Under the pieces are notes generated by a model that worked only from the letters and a program-made list of their open reading frames with translations, was not told the DNA's origin and did no database searches. The position numbers were made by a program, and so were the translations under genes. Shown here piece by piece: positions 27,280 through 34,524 of a DNA stretch of 64,000 bases (position 1 is the stretch's first letter; the number at the start of each line of letters is the position of its first letter). The DNA comes from CAZAZQ01 sp964489705 (lineage in GTDB: Bacteria; Zixibacteria; MSB-5A5; GN15; FEB-12). The stretch covers positions 86,564-150,563 of the forward strand of contig CAZAZQ010000008.1 of assembly GCA_964489705.1 (NCBI GenBank), written 5' to 3'.

Positions 27280-28089
27280 ATGGCATATACGAATGTGGAG
27301 CTGCTCCGTCACACCCTGACGACCCCGGTACCCATCCAAGAGAAGGTCACCGACCAAGCGGTAATCTTGGGAAGCGACTACGTCACCTTTTTCAACGGAC
27401 CCGTCGAGCATGCCTCCGTCACCGTCAAGTCGATACAGAGCACCTCGCCTGTTCGTACAACTCTCACCCTCACTCACCAGCGGACTTCGATTGTCGCTGC
27501 TCCGTTGGTGCGCGGGTCGGTTGTAGTAGCTTCGGACAGCTCCCTTGGGAGTCTCTATACCGAGAATGTCGACTATATCGTTGACTATACCGAAGGCGAT
27601 GTCCTCATCAAAGAGGGCGGCAGCCTCGCCCTCGGTCAAACGGTGACCGTCTGGTATGTCGCCTATATCACATACCAGGAGGGAAGCGATTACCTTCTTG
27701 ACGCGACCAACGGCAGGCTCAAACGTACCGCCGGAGGCGATATTGCCGTCGGTGAGACCGTTTGGCTCGACTACCAACCGGTCTATGCGAGCATCGACGA
27801 GGAGCTGTTGACCAAGGCGGTAACGGAAGCCAACGGACTCATCGAGCGCGAGGTCGACCCGGACGGGCAGTTCGGCGCCGATCCGACGCTGCAGGCAAGC
27901 GCCACCTACCGAGCCTTGGAAATCGTTTGCCATGCCGCTGCGGCGCGGGAACTTTCCAGCCTGCGAGGCGAAGACCGCACCGCTCTGGCGTGGATCCGGC
28001 TTGCCGAGAAGTATGCGGCACGCTCCGAGCGGTTGTTGCGCTCCTTCCGCGCTCCCTATGCCAACCCCAACGCCCCCACTCACGGATAA
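27280..28089 (+). CDS. Putative head-tail connector-like protein with beta-rich N-domain
   Basis: A 269-residue protein. The first 175 residues are two beta units that repeat the idea DYxxxxTxGxxxxxxGGxxxxGxxVxxxY (GSDYVTFFNGPV, NVDYIVDYTEGDVLIKEGGSLALGQTVTVWYVAY, GSDYLLDATNGRLKRTAGGDIAVGETVWLDYQPV), as in phage neck or fibre proteins. The last 90 residues are helical (YRALEIVCHAAAARELSSLRGEDRTALAWIRLAEKYAARSERLLRSF), recalling gp6-type head-tail connectors. The start lies just 3 bases after the previous stop. Assignment is by fold impression only. Confidence 0.5.
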   Translation: MAYTNVELLRHTLTTPVPIQEKVTDQAVILGSDYVTFFNGPVEHASVTVKSIQSTSPVRTTLTLTHQRTSIVAAPLVRGSVVVASDSSLGSLYTENVDYIVDYTEGDVLIKEGGSLALGQTVTVWYVAYITYQEGSDYLLDATNGRLKRTAGGDIAVGETVWLDYQPVYASIDEELLTKAVTEANGLIEREVDPDGQFGADPTLQASATYRALEIVCHAAAARELSSLRGEDRTALAWIRLAEKYAARSERLLRSFRAPYANPNAPTHG

Positions 28090-28104
28090 GAAGGAGGAAA
28101 AACG

Positions 28105-28476
28105 ATGTATCCTGCTTTGGCACAGGTCACCGCCCGACGTTGTTGGTTTGTTCCCGGCTTTGTCGTCTGGGGATTGCCCTCGTGGGAGGAAGTCGATTGT
28201 CTGTTGCTCGAACAAGGGGAAGCAACGAAAACCATTCTGTTTGCTTCTTTCTCACTGGGGGACGCTACCCAGCACGTTGCCTTCGCCGACTTGACCGATC
28301 ATCGCGGCAATCAGCTTCCGGCGAACATCGCCTCGCCACGGGTGATCGTTCGTCCCCGCAGTGAAGAGACGGCATTTATCGTCGGGGAGGAGTCGAACAG
28401 TTCGTTCACGATCGCCCGACGTGCCGAGACGCCGTCGCCGGTCACGGTGGATTTGCTTATCGTTGAAATGGATTAG
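28105..28476 (+). CDS. Small hypothetical protein of the virion operon
   Basis: A 123-residue protein, beta-rich, without leader or membrane segment. Central region LLEQGEATKTILFASFSLGDATQHVAFADLTDHRGNQLP and terminal TPSPVTVDLLIVEMD. The start is supported by AAGGAGG. It is 15 bases after the connector-like gene and 3 before the next. The size and place fit a neck, stopper or minor tail component, but no motif supports this. Confidence 0.5.
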   Translation: MYPALAQVTARRCWFVPGFVVWGLPSWEEVDCLLLEQGEATKTILFASFSLGDATQHVAFADLTDHRGNQLPANIASPRVIVRPRSEETAFIVGEESNSSFTIARRAETPSPVTVDLLIVEMD

Positions 28477-28479
28477 AGT

Positions 28480-28767
28480 ATGACCGACCGAAAACCGGTT
28501 TCTCCGTCGTCACCGGAGGCACTGCGCCTGTTGGATGATCTCATCCGGCGGTACTATCGCGAACTTTTGAAGAATCTAAGCGAGAACGTCAAATTGGGAG
28601 ACTTTATCAAGATGATAGAACTACGACGCAAACTGGCTCCGGCGGATGCCGCGCAGAAAGAATTCTGGAAGATGTTGGAAAAAATCCGCCAGGAAGCGCT
28701 TACGGCAGGCGAAGAAAAACCATCCTCGGACAAACAGTCCCTCTCACCACGGAAGGGCAACACATGA
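28480..28767 (+). CDS. Small helical hypothetical protein
   Basis: A 95-residue, strongly helical and charged protein (LRLLDDLIRRYYRELLKNLSENVKLGDFIKMIELRRKLAP, then EFWKMLEKIRQEAL) with a disordered tail. It has no leader. Its stop overlaps the next start by 4 bases (ATGA). It may be a small packaging or assembly chaperone, but no family is recognised. Confidence 0.5.
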   Translation: MTDRKPVSPSSPEALRLLDDLIRRYYRELLKNLSENVKLGDFIKMIELRRKLAPADAAQKEFWKMLEKIRQEALTAGEEKPSSDKQSLSPRKGNT

Positions 28768-29540
28768 GTTACCGACAGTTTTTCTCCCGGCTTTTTCTTC
28801 CGGCGGTGTTGGGGGTAAGTCTGCTTCTTGCCGCTGACGGCACCGCCGCGGTCGACACGCTCAAAGGAACCGCCGTCATCGAAGACGGCACCATCTATTC
28901 ATGGGAGGACTGTAATGCGGAAATCGTCGGGGAAGATTGTCGCCGGTACAACGCCGGGGGCACGACCCACCTGCAGGTCGGCTCTTCCGCCGCCGGGCGG
29001 GATCGGCGGGCGCTCTTCCGGCTGCCGGGATGGAACGGAGTCGTCCCGGATTCTTCCCACCTGCTGCTCTATTGCAAAGCGGAAACCGACACGCTCGACC
29101 GAAAGATATTCCTTTACCCGCTGACCCGTCAATTCATAGAAGGCACCGAATTGGCATACAACATTGGCGACTACCCCTCCCCCGACAGCGGCGTCACCTG
29201 GTTCCATGCTTGGTTGGATGTCGGCGACGGGGACTCCTTGAACTGGAGCTCTGCAGGCGGGGATTATACCACCGCCGTCGCCTGTACCATCACCGTCAGC
29301 GGCGTCGACCGGTACGTGAGTTGCACCACGTTCAACCGCATTCTCACCTACTGGGACACCTCAGGGCAGGCGTACGGGTTTATCCTTGTCAACCAAAACG
29401 CCTTCCCCGCCAATACGTCAATGAAAACCTTCGGCTCCACCGAAGGCAGCAGCTCGCAAGTGCCGATGGTGGTGCTCTATTTCGGTTCGTCGATAGACCC
29501 GCGCCGCTGCCGGATAATCCAGCAGCAACGCTACCGCTGA
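28764..29540 (+). CDS. Sec-signal protein with DNRLRE-like beta domain
   Basis: A 258-residue protein with a Sec leader (RLFLPAVLGVSLLLAADGTAA). The mature part matches the DNRLRE/disaggregatase-related plan: GTTHLQVGSSAAGRDRRALFRLPGWNGVVPDSSHLLLYC, then TWFHAWLDVGDGDSLNWSSAGGDYTT, and later WDTSGQAYGFILVNQ and a terminal SSSQVPMVVLYF. Such domains occur in secreted surface proteins and bind or build extracellular matrices. The gene overlaps its upstream virion-operon neighbour by 4 bases, so it is translated with it. An export signal in a virion operon is unusual. Confidence 0.7.
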   Translation: MSYRQFFSRLFLPAVLGVSLLLAADGTAAVDTLKGTAVIEDGTIYSWEDCNAEIVGEDCRRYNAGGTTHLQVGSSAAGRDRRALFRLPGWNGVVPDSSHLLLYCKAETDTLDRKIFLYPLTRQFIEGTELAYNIGDYPSPDSGVTWFHAWLDVGDGDSLNWSSAGGDYTTAVACTITVSGVDRYVSCTTFNRILTYWDTSGQAYGFILVNQNAFPANTSMKTFGSTEGSSSQVPMVVLYFGSSIDPRRCRIIQQQRYR

Positions 29541-29582
29541 GCAGATGAGAACTCACCATCCAGATAAGGAGGACAGCATCGC

Positions 29583-30788
29583 ATGAAACTTTTCACGCGC
29601 GGCGCATTCGCCATCGCGCTTTTTCTCAGTCTGTTTTTTCTGGCATGGGAAGGCAAGAGTGTCATCGTCAACAACTCAGCCGCCGCTCCCACGTCGGAAG
29701 ATTCCCTCTCGTTCATCATCTATGCGCTCGACAGCCTCGGCAACGCCACCACGGCGGATTCCCTCTTCGTGTTGGTCGTCAACCCGGATGGCGTCATTGT
29801 CTACAAAGATTCGCTTCCCATCTCGGACAGTCGTATCACCGCCACCAGTATTCGCGGGAAGCAGTTTTACACGTTTTGCGAACAGGTTTCGGTTTTGGAC
29901 GGCGGCGGCATCGAGGGGAATTACGCCGTTACCTTCCTGATGAAAAACAACACCCAAGCCTTGCTGACCCCCAACACCTTTTCTTTTCAGATTATCTCCG
30001 AGGAATTGTCCGACCGGTTAGCTATGATAAGCGATTCCGTCTACGCCAAGGGGGGCGTCATTGATTCCAATCGAACGGAAATGGGCGGGTCCGGCGATTC
30101 GGCATCTATCGCTCGGTGGGTGTGGAACACTCCTCAGAGCAATCATACCGTCGCGGGCACCTTCGGCAAATTTCTCGATGCGGAAATCTCCGGCATCGGC
30201 AGTGGGACGGGAGCGTACTCGTTTACCCTTGTGACGTACGACTCGGCAACGTCGCAGGTCATCCCTCAGGTGGGTGTGGCAGTGCGTAACCTGGCGCAAA
30301 CGGCGCTCCTTGCTTCCGGCAGAACCGACAATGATGGTACCGTGGCGTTCAATCTGGATGCGGACAGTTATCTCGTCGTCGCCGCCGCCTCCGGCTACGA
30401 TTTCGCTCCTTCCGATACCATCGAAGTCACCGGAGCGGGGACGGATACGCTTTTCGGCAGCCGGTTTGCCCCCGGCAATCCTTCGCTTACCGGCTTGTGT
30501 CGGGTCTACGGCTTCTTGTACAACATAAGCGGCATCCCCGAACCGGAAGCCCTCGTCACCGCTCAGTTACCCTCGGGGGTGGTGCGTTTCTCGTCCGTCA
30601 TTGTCTCGCCTTTCTCCGTATCAACCACCACCGACAGCAACGGTTACTTCTTTTTCGATCTCATTCCATCCGATTCTCTCATTCCGGCGGGAACGCCGTA
30701 CGAATTCACCATCAGCCGCACCGATGGAACCATCCTGCGACAGCGTCTCACCGTCCCCGACACCACCCAGTGGCGGCTTACGTGGTAG
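29583..30788 (+). CDS. Sec-signal multi-domain protein with a phage-fibre-like motif
   Basis: A 401-residue protein with a leader MKLFTRGAFAIALFLSLFFLAW. After it come two immunoglobulin-like beta domains. Then comes the segment ARWVWNTPQSNHTVAGTFGKFLD at about 175-200, the VW-x3-x2-HTxAGTFG pattern that recurs in phage tail and fibre proteins. Two carboxypeptidase-regulatory-like beta-sandwiches follow (TYDSATSQVIPQVGVAVRNL, then GLCRVYGFLYNISGIPEPEALVTAQLP), ending in TTQWRLTW. The combination of a host-type leader and a fibre motif is odd. It is the penultimate gene of the virion operon. The function could be an exported adhesin or a receptor-binding protein. Confidence 0.65.
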   Translation: MKLFTRGAFAIALFLSLFFLAWEGKSVIVNNSAAAPTSEDSLSFIIYALDSLGNATTADSLFVLVVNPDGVIVYKDSLPISDSRITATSIRGKQFYTFCEQVSVLDGGGIEGNYAVTFLMKNNTQALLTPNTFSFQIISEELSDRLAMISDSVYAKGGVIDSNRTEMGGSGDSASIARWVWNTPQSNHTVAGTFGKFLDAEISGIGSGTGAYSFTLVTYDSATSQVIPQVGVAVRNLAQTALLASGRTDNDGTVAFNLDADSYLVVAAASGYDFAPSDTIEVTGAGTDTLFGSRFAPGNPSLTGLCRVYGFLYNISGIPEPEALVTAQLPSGVVRFSSVIVSPFSVSTTTDSNGYFFFDLIPSDSLIPAGTPYEFTISRTDGTILRQRLTVPDTTQWRLTW

Positions 30789-30860
30789 AGGACGGAGGGG
30801 AAAGAGAAGGTATAAGTGAAAGCAAAAATCTGATGTTTACCCGTAATTGGGAGGAAAGAA

Positions 30861-31166
30861 ATGGACAGTATCTTTGGAAATCCCGGCTCGTTTTTGAGTG
30901 TGTTGGGTTCGATGGCTCTTTTGGCGGCGGGCTGGCTCGCCAACAAGTACGTCATCCCCTTTCTCCAGGTCGGCAAACGCCAGCGCTACGCCCAGTTTGT
31001 CGCCATCATCGCCGACGAAATCACCGACGACTTGAAGAACAAATATCCCGACAAGGAATGGCTCGACTATCTCGACGAGGCGATAGACCAACTTATCGCC
31101 ATCTGCGGCGTTTCACCCGAGGTCGCCCGTCGGGCAATCAAAGCAGCCGCCGCTCGGAAACAATAG
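30861..31166 (+). CDS. Holin-like small membrane protein
   Basis: A 101-residue protein with one N-terminal membrane helix (FLSVLGSMALLAAGWLANKYVIPFLQ) and a charged helical cytosolic domain (RQRYAQFVAIIADEITDDLKNKYPDKEWLDYLDEAIDQLIAI ... EVARRAIKAAA). Size and plan resemble LLH-type phage holins, which have one N-terminal helix and a helical tail. Start supported by GGGAGGAAAG. It is the last gene of the cluster and lies before a bidirectional terminator. No endolysin gene is next to it, so lysis function is only a guess. Confidence 0.5.
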   Translation: MDSIFGNPGSFLSVLGSMALLAAGWLANKYVIPFLQVGKRQRYAQFVAIIADEITDDLKNKYPDKEWLDYLDEAIDQLIAICGVSPEVARRAIKAAAARKQ

Positions 31167-31221
31167 GGAAGCGCCTTTCCACAAAAACCGACGGTTCTCT
31201 CATTCCTCTTTTCCACTCATC

Positions 31222-31269
31222 AAAAAAAACGGCGGTCGGGAAAACTCTCGACCGCCGGTGGGTTTTTCT
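31222..31269. terminator. Bidirectional terminator closing the virion operon
   Basis: Perfect 9-base stem CGGCGGTCG (31230-31238) / CGACCGCCG (31249-31257), with an A8 tract on the left and a TTTTTC tract on the right, between two convergent genes. It can end transcription from both sides. Confidence 0.9.
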
Positions 31270-31281
31270 TTGGAAGGACTT

Positions 31282-33429
31282 TTAGTAACAGGGAGCTCCG
31301 GCTGTGCCGAAGAGATAATTCATATAATAGACGACATCGGCGATATTCACGCTCTGGTCGCAGTTGGCATCCGCCCGCCACGCCCCGCCGACCGGCGGGT
31401 CGCCGCCTTGGGTCAAGTAGTGAATCAAATACGTCAAATCGAAGATATTGGCGTTCCCGTCGTTGTCGTAATCGCCGGGGACATACGATTGCGAGCAGTT
31501 ATAGCGCAACAGGATTGCCGTGCTGCCGGAAAGACCGCTTGCGTCACGTCCAATGGAGCGGAAAAAGGAGGGAGCATCTTCGGTCAATCCGCTCGGCGTC
31601 CACGAGAACGACCAGCCGTCGCTGCCGTTCATGTCGGCGCCGATGAGTTGGCGGGTGACATTCCACGTTTTCGCCAGCAACGAAACCATAATCTCCACCC
31701 GCTGCCAGGTGCCGTTGTAGTACAGTTCGTTCACGGTGCCGGCATGACGCATTGGCACCGTCAGAAGGGAACCGGTAAGCGGGTCGGAGATGCGGACGAG
31801 GTAGCTGCCGTCGCTCTGTTGCCAGTCGCTGAAACCGTCCACCGCCAGCCATGTCGCCGGCAATCCGTTCAGCCCGAGAATGACGGTTCTTTCTTCTTCT
31901 TCCAGCCACGTCCGCAAGAGGAAGTAATCCGGGTTCCGGAAATAATCGAAAGCGATTTCGTTCCCGCGAGCTTGCAAGTATTCGTGCAAGCCGATCCAGA
32001 GATTCTCGTCGTACGTCCCTAAGTTGTCACGGGTGTGAAACGCCTCCGCCAAACGTTCGACCAGGGTATCAAGTGAGATAATAGAGAAACCTTCTTTCAT
32101 CACGTTGGTGTAGCCGCGATCGAACCAGACTTTCACCGCCAGTGCCGCTGCCACCGGTCCACAGTAGTAATCGCCGAATTCTCCCCCGGAAGCATGGTTG
32201 CCGTCAAGCGGGTTGCCGTTGGCGTCGCCGAAGCTTGACTGATTCAGCACCGGCAAACCGAGCGAAAAGTCAATCTGACCGTCTTTTCGATGTACTTCCA
32301 CGACGCTTACGTCTTCGTCGTTGCACGTCATCAACAACTGTACCGGGGAGCAGAAGTCGTCTCCCGCATCAGGCGAGACGACCGTCGGCACTGGCGGAGT
32401 CGGTTCGAGATAGACCACCACACTGTCCGCCGAACTTCGTCCCAAGGTATCGTAGGCGGTGGCGCGAAGCGTATAGGTGCCTTCCGGTATGGAGGAAAAA
32501 TCCCACAGCAGGCTGAAGCCGTCGCCGCCGCCGGGGTCGTGCACCCCGTCCCGCAGCGGGCTCATCCCGTCGTAATCCCGTCCGATTTCCGTGTAACCTC
32601 CGCCGCTTGAATAGGCGAAAGAGACATAGTCGATAATGCTCGAACCGGAGGTGTCCCACGCCCACAAGTCGACTGAGCCGTACACCGTATCGTTCTTGCC
32701 GGGCGCCAGTAACCGGAGAGCGGGCGGAGGTTGATAGCCGCCGCTGCCGCCTTCGATACCGGACGCGTACAACAAGAGGCGTCCCGGGAAATTCCAAAAC
32801 TGGTTGTTGTTCAAATCAATGAAGCCGATGGAGTCGTTCCAAATGTTGTAGGAGGTACAGTACACGGGGAAGGAATCGCAAATCACCGCCGGACCGACCG
32901 ACGAATCCAGGGCGTTGGCAATGTAGAACCCGGCAAAGAAGGGTCCATTGACCACGTACGGCGTGTCGAGCGGCACCCAGATTTCGTACAGACCTTGCCC
33001 GGGCACCTGCGTCGAATACTCGCTGGAAATCGCCAGGAGATTTCCCGGTACCGGACAAGTCGGATCGGTCGCGTCGACGTCTTCGATATCGACGGACACG
33101 TTCAACGGCGTCGGTGCCATAAAATACATCTGCATGGCGATTTCGGTGACGGTAAACGGGTATGGCTGCGGACATGACGCCGCCGGATCCAGGTATTCCT
33201 TGTACAATTCGTTACCGATGACCCAGCCGTCGATTTTCCAGACCGCTCCGCTGTCATGACGAACCAAACAGGTGTCAGCCGTCACCAAGCTCTGGCGGAA
33301 TCTCACTTCCTGAGCCAGGGAATCCCCAATTCTCACTATTCGGGCACTTTTCTTCTCCGCCGCTTGTATATGAGATATGAGAAATATGGTCAGAAACAAG
33401 GTGCAATATATCTTCCATGGACGTGGCAT
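31282..33429 (-). CDS. Secreted C39-like peptidase-fold protein with C-terminal dockerin repeats
   Basis: About 715 residues from the Met at 33429 (MPRPWKIYCTLFLTIFLISHIQAA leader). The N-terminal 250 residues are a beta-sandwich region of secreted type, then comes an Ig-like domain (TVYGSVDLWAWDTSGSSIIDYVSF ... YTLRATAYDTLGRSSADSV). A papain-like C39-type domain follows, with GDYYCGPVAAALAVKVWFDRGY providing the Cys nucleophile, and then a beta region. The C-terminus is a dockerin type I pair: GDYDNDGNANIFDLTYLIHYL and ADANCDQSVNIADVVYYMNYL, each with Asp/Asn calcium ligands. The expected C39 catalytic His before VxGF is Thr here (LPATWLAVDGF), so activity is doubtful. Confidence 0.8.
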   Translation of the reverse strand: MPRPWKIYCTLFLTIFLISHIQAAEKKSARIVRIGDSLAQEVRFRQSLVTADTCLVRHDSGAVWKIDGWVIGNELYKEYLDPAASCPQPYPFTVTEIAMQMYFMAPTPLNVSVDIEDVDATDPTCPVPGNLLAISSEYSTQVPGQGLYEIWVPLDTPYVVNGPFFAGFYIANALDSSVGPAVICDSFPVYCTSYNIWNDSIGFIDLNNNQFWNFPGRLLLYASGIEGGSGGYQPPPALRLLAPGKNDTVYGSVDLWAWDTSGSSIIDYVSFAYSSGGGYTEIGRDYDGMSPLRDGVHDPGGGDGFSLLWDFSSIPEGTYTLRATAYDTLGRSSADSVVVYLEPTPPVPTVVSPDAGDDFCSPVQLLMTCNDEDVSVVEVHRKDGQIDFSLGLPVLNQSSFGDANGNPLDGNHASGGEFGDYYCGPVAAALAVKVWFDRGYTNVMKEGFSIISLDTLVERLAEAFHTRDNLGTYDENLWIGLHEYLQARGNEIAFDYFRNPDYFLLRTWLEEEERTVILGLNGLPATWLAVDGFSDWQQSDGSYLVRISDPLTGSLLTVPMRHAGTVNELYYNGTWQRVEIMVSLLAKTWNVTRQLIGADMNGSDGWSFSWTPSGLTEDAPSFFRSIGRDASGLSGSTAILLRYNCSQSYVPGDYDNDGNANIFDLTYLIHYLTQGGDPPVGGAWRADANCDQSVNIADVVYYMNYLFGTAGAPCY

Positions 33430-33467
33430 GAAGTTTCTCCTCATCCTGTTCAATTTTTGCCTTTTCC

Positions 33468-33495
33468 TTGATTATCGTTTATTTTCGCATATACT
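33468..33495 (+). promoter_or_regulatory. Sigma70-type promoter upstream of lipA
   Basis: TTGATT (33468-33473), 16 bases, TATACT (33490-33495). The predicted start of transcription is about 45 bases before the GTG of lipA. Confidence 0.5.
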
Positions 33496-33549
33496 TGATA
33501 GGCATGACAGTATTTTACCACCCACCGACGGAAAAGCCGGGAAAAGTTC

Positions 33550-34419
33550 GTGACAGTCGATAACGCCGACAAACAGCGGAAACCGCCGTGGTTGAAAGTT
33601 CGCGCCTTCACGGGAGAAGGGTACACCAGAATTTCCACTCTTCTGAAAGAGTTGCACCTCAACACCGTCTGCCAGGAAGCCAACTGTCCCAACCGGGGCG
33701 AATGTTACAACCAAGGGACGGCGACTTTCCTTATTTTGGGAAAGGTCTGTACCCGGAATTGCAAATTTTGTGATATCGCCACCGGGAAACCGGCTCCCCC
33801 CGATCCGCTTGAACCTTTCCGGGTGGCGCAAGCCGCTTTTCGGATGAAGCTCAAGCATGTTGTTATTACTTCCGTCGACCGGGATGATCTCCCCGATGGT
33901 GGCGCGGCTCATTTCGCTGCGACCATCCGGCAAATCCGGGAGCGTCTTCCCGACGCAACCGTTGAAATCCTGACTCCCGATTTCCGCGGCAACGAAGAGG
34001 CGTGGCAAATCGTCCTGGATGCCCAGCCGGACATTTTCAACCACAACGTCGAAACCGTCCCCCGGCTTTATCCGGAAGTTCGTCCCGCCGCCCGGTACCG
34101 CCAATCATTGGAGCTTCTCTCGTGGATACGTCGCAACAGCTCGATAACCACCAAATCGGGGCTTATGGTGGGGCTGGGAGAAACCTTCGAAGAACTAAGA
34201 GAGGTGTTTGCCGACCTGGCGGCAAGCCGCGTCTCTATCCTGACCATCGGTCAATACCTGGCGCCTTCCCCGAAGCATTATCCGGTAGCCCGGTACCTTT
34301 CACCTGAGGAATTTGTCCGCCTGAGAGAAGTTGCCGAAGAGGCAGGCATCCCGATTGTCTTCTCGGCGCCGTTGGTTCGCTCCTCTTATCATGCCCGGGA
34401 AGTCTTCTCCCAGGTGTAA
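33550..34419 (+). CDS. lipA: Lipoyl synthase
   Basis: A 289-residue radical SAM enzyme with both LipA clusters: the auxiliary CQEANCPNRGEC (C-x4-C-x5-C, about residues 46-57) and the SAM-binding CTRNCKFC (C-x3-C-x2-C). The C-terminal serine that ligates the auxiliary cluster is in VRSSYHAREVF. It inserts two sulfurs into octanoyl groups on lipoyl domains of pyruvate dehydrogenase-type complexes or the glycine cleavage system. The start is GTG at 33550. No lipB or lipoate ligase gene lies in the window. Monocistronic. Confidence 0.97.
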   Translation: MTVDNADKQRKPPWLKVRAFTGEGYTRISTLLKELHLNTVCQEANCPNRGECYNQGTATFLILGKVCTRNCKFCDIATGKPAPPDPLEPFRVAQAAFRMKLKHVVITSVDRDDLPDGGAAHFAATIRQIRERLPDATVEILTPDFRGNEEAWQIVLDAQPDIFNHNVETVPRLYPEVRPAARYRQSLELLSWIRRNSSITTKSGLMVGLGETFEELREVFADLAASRVSILTIGQYLAPSPKHYPVARYLSPEEFVRLREVAEEAGIPIVFSAPLVRSSYHAREVFSQV

Positions 34420-34524
34420 CTTTTTTTCACAGGGTCAATCTTTATACAAAAACCGTTGGGGCGGTTGTCTTTTCGATAAGCTATCCGATAGAGGGATTGT
34501 ACGTTAAACCGTGGAAGGATAGCT

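Noticed and set aside
26824..28215. A 463-codon open frame on the minus strand
   Set aside because: It is antisense to three tightly spaced plus-strand genes with ribosome sites. The product has no recognisable features.
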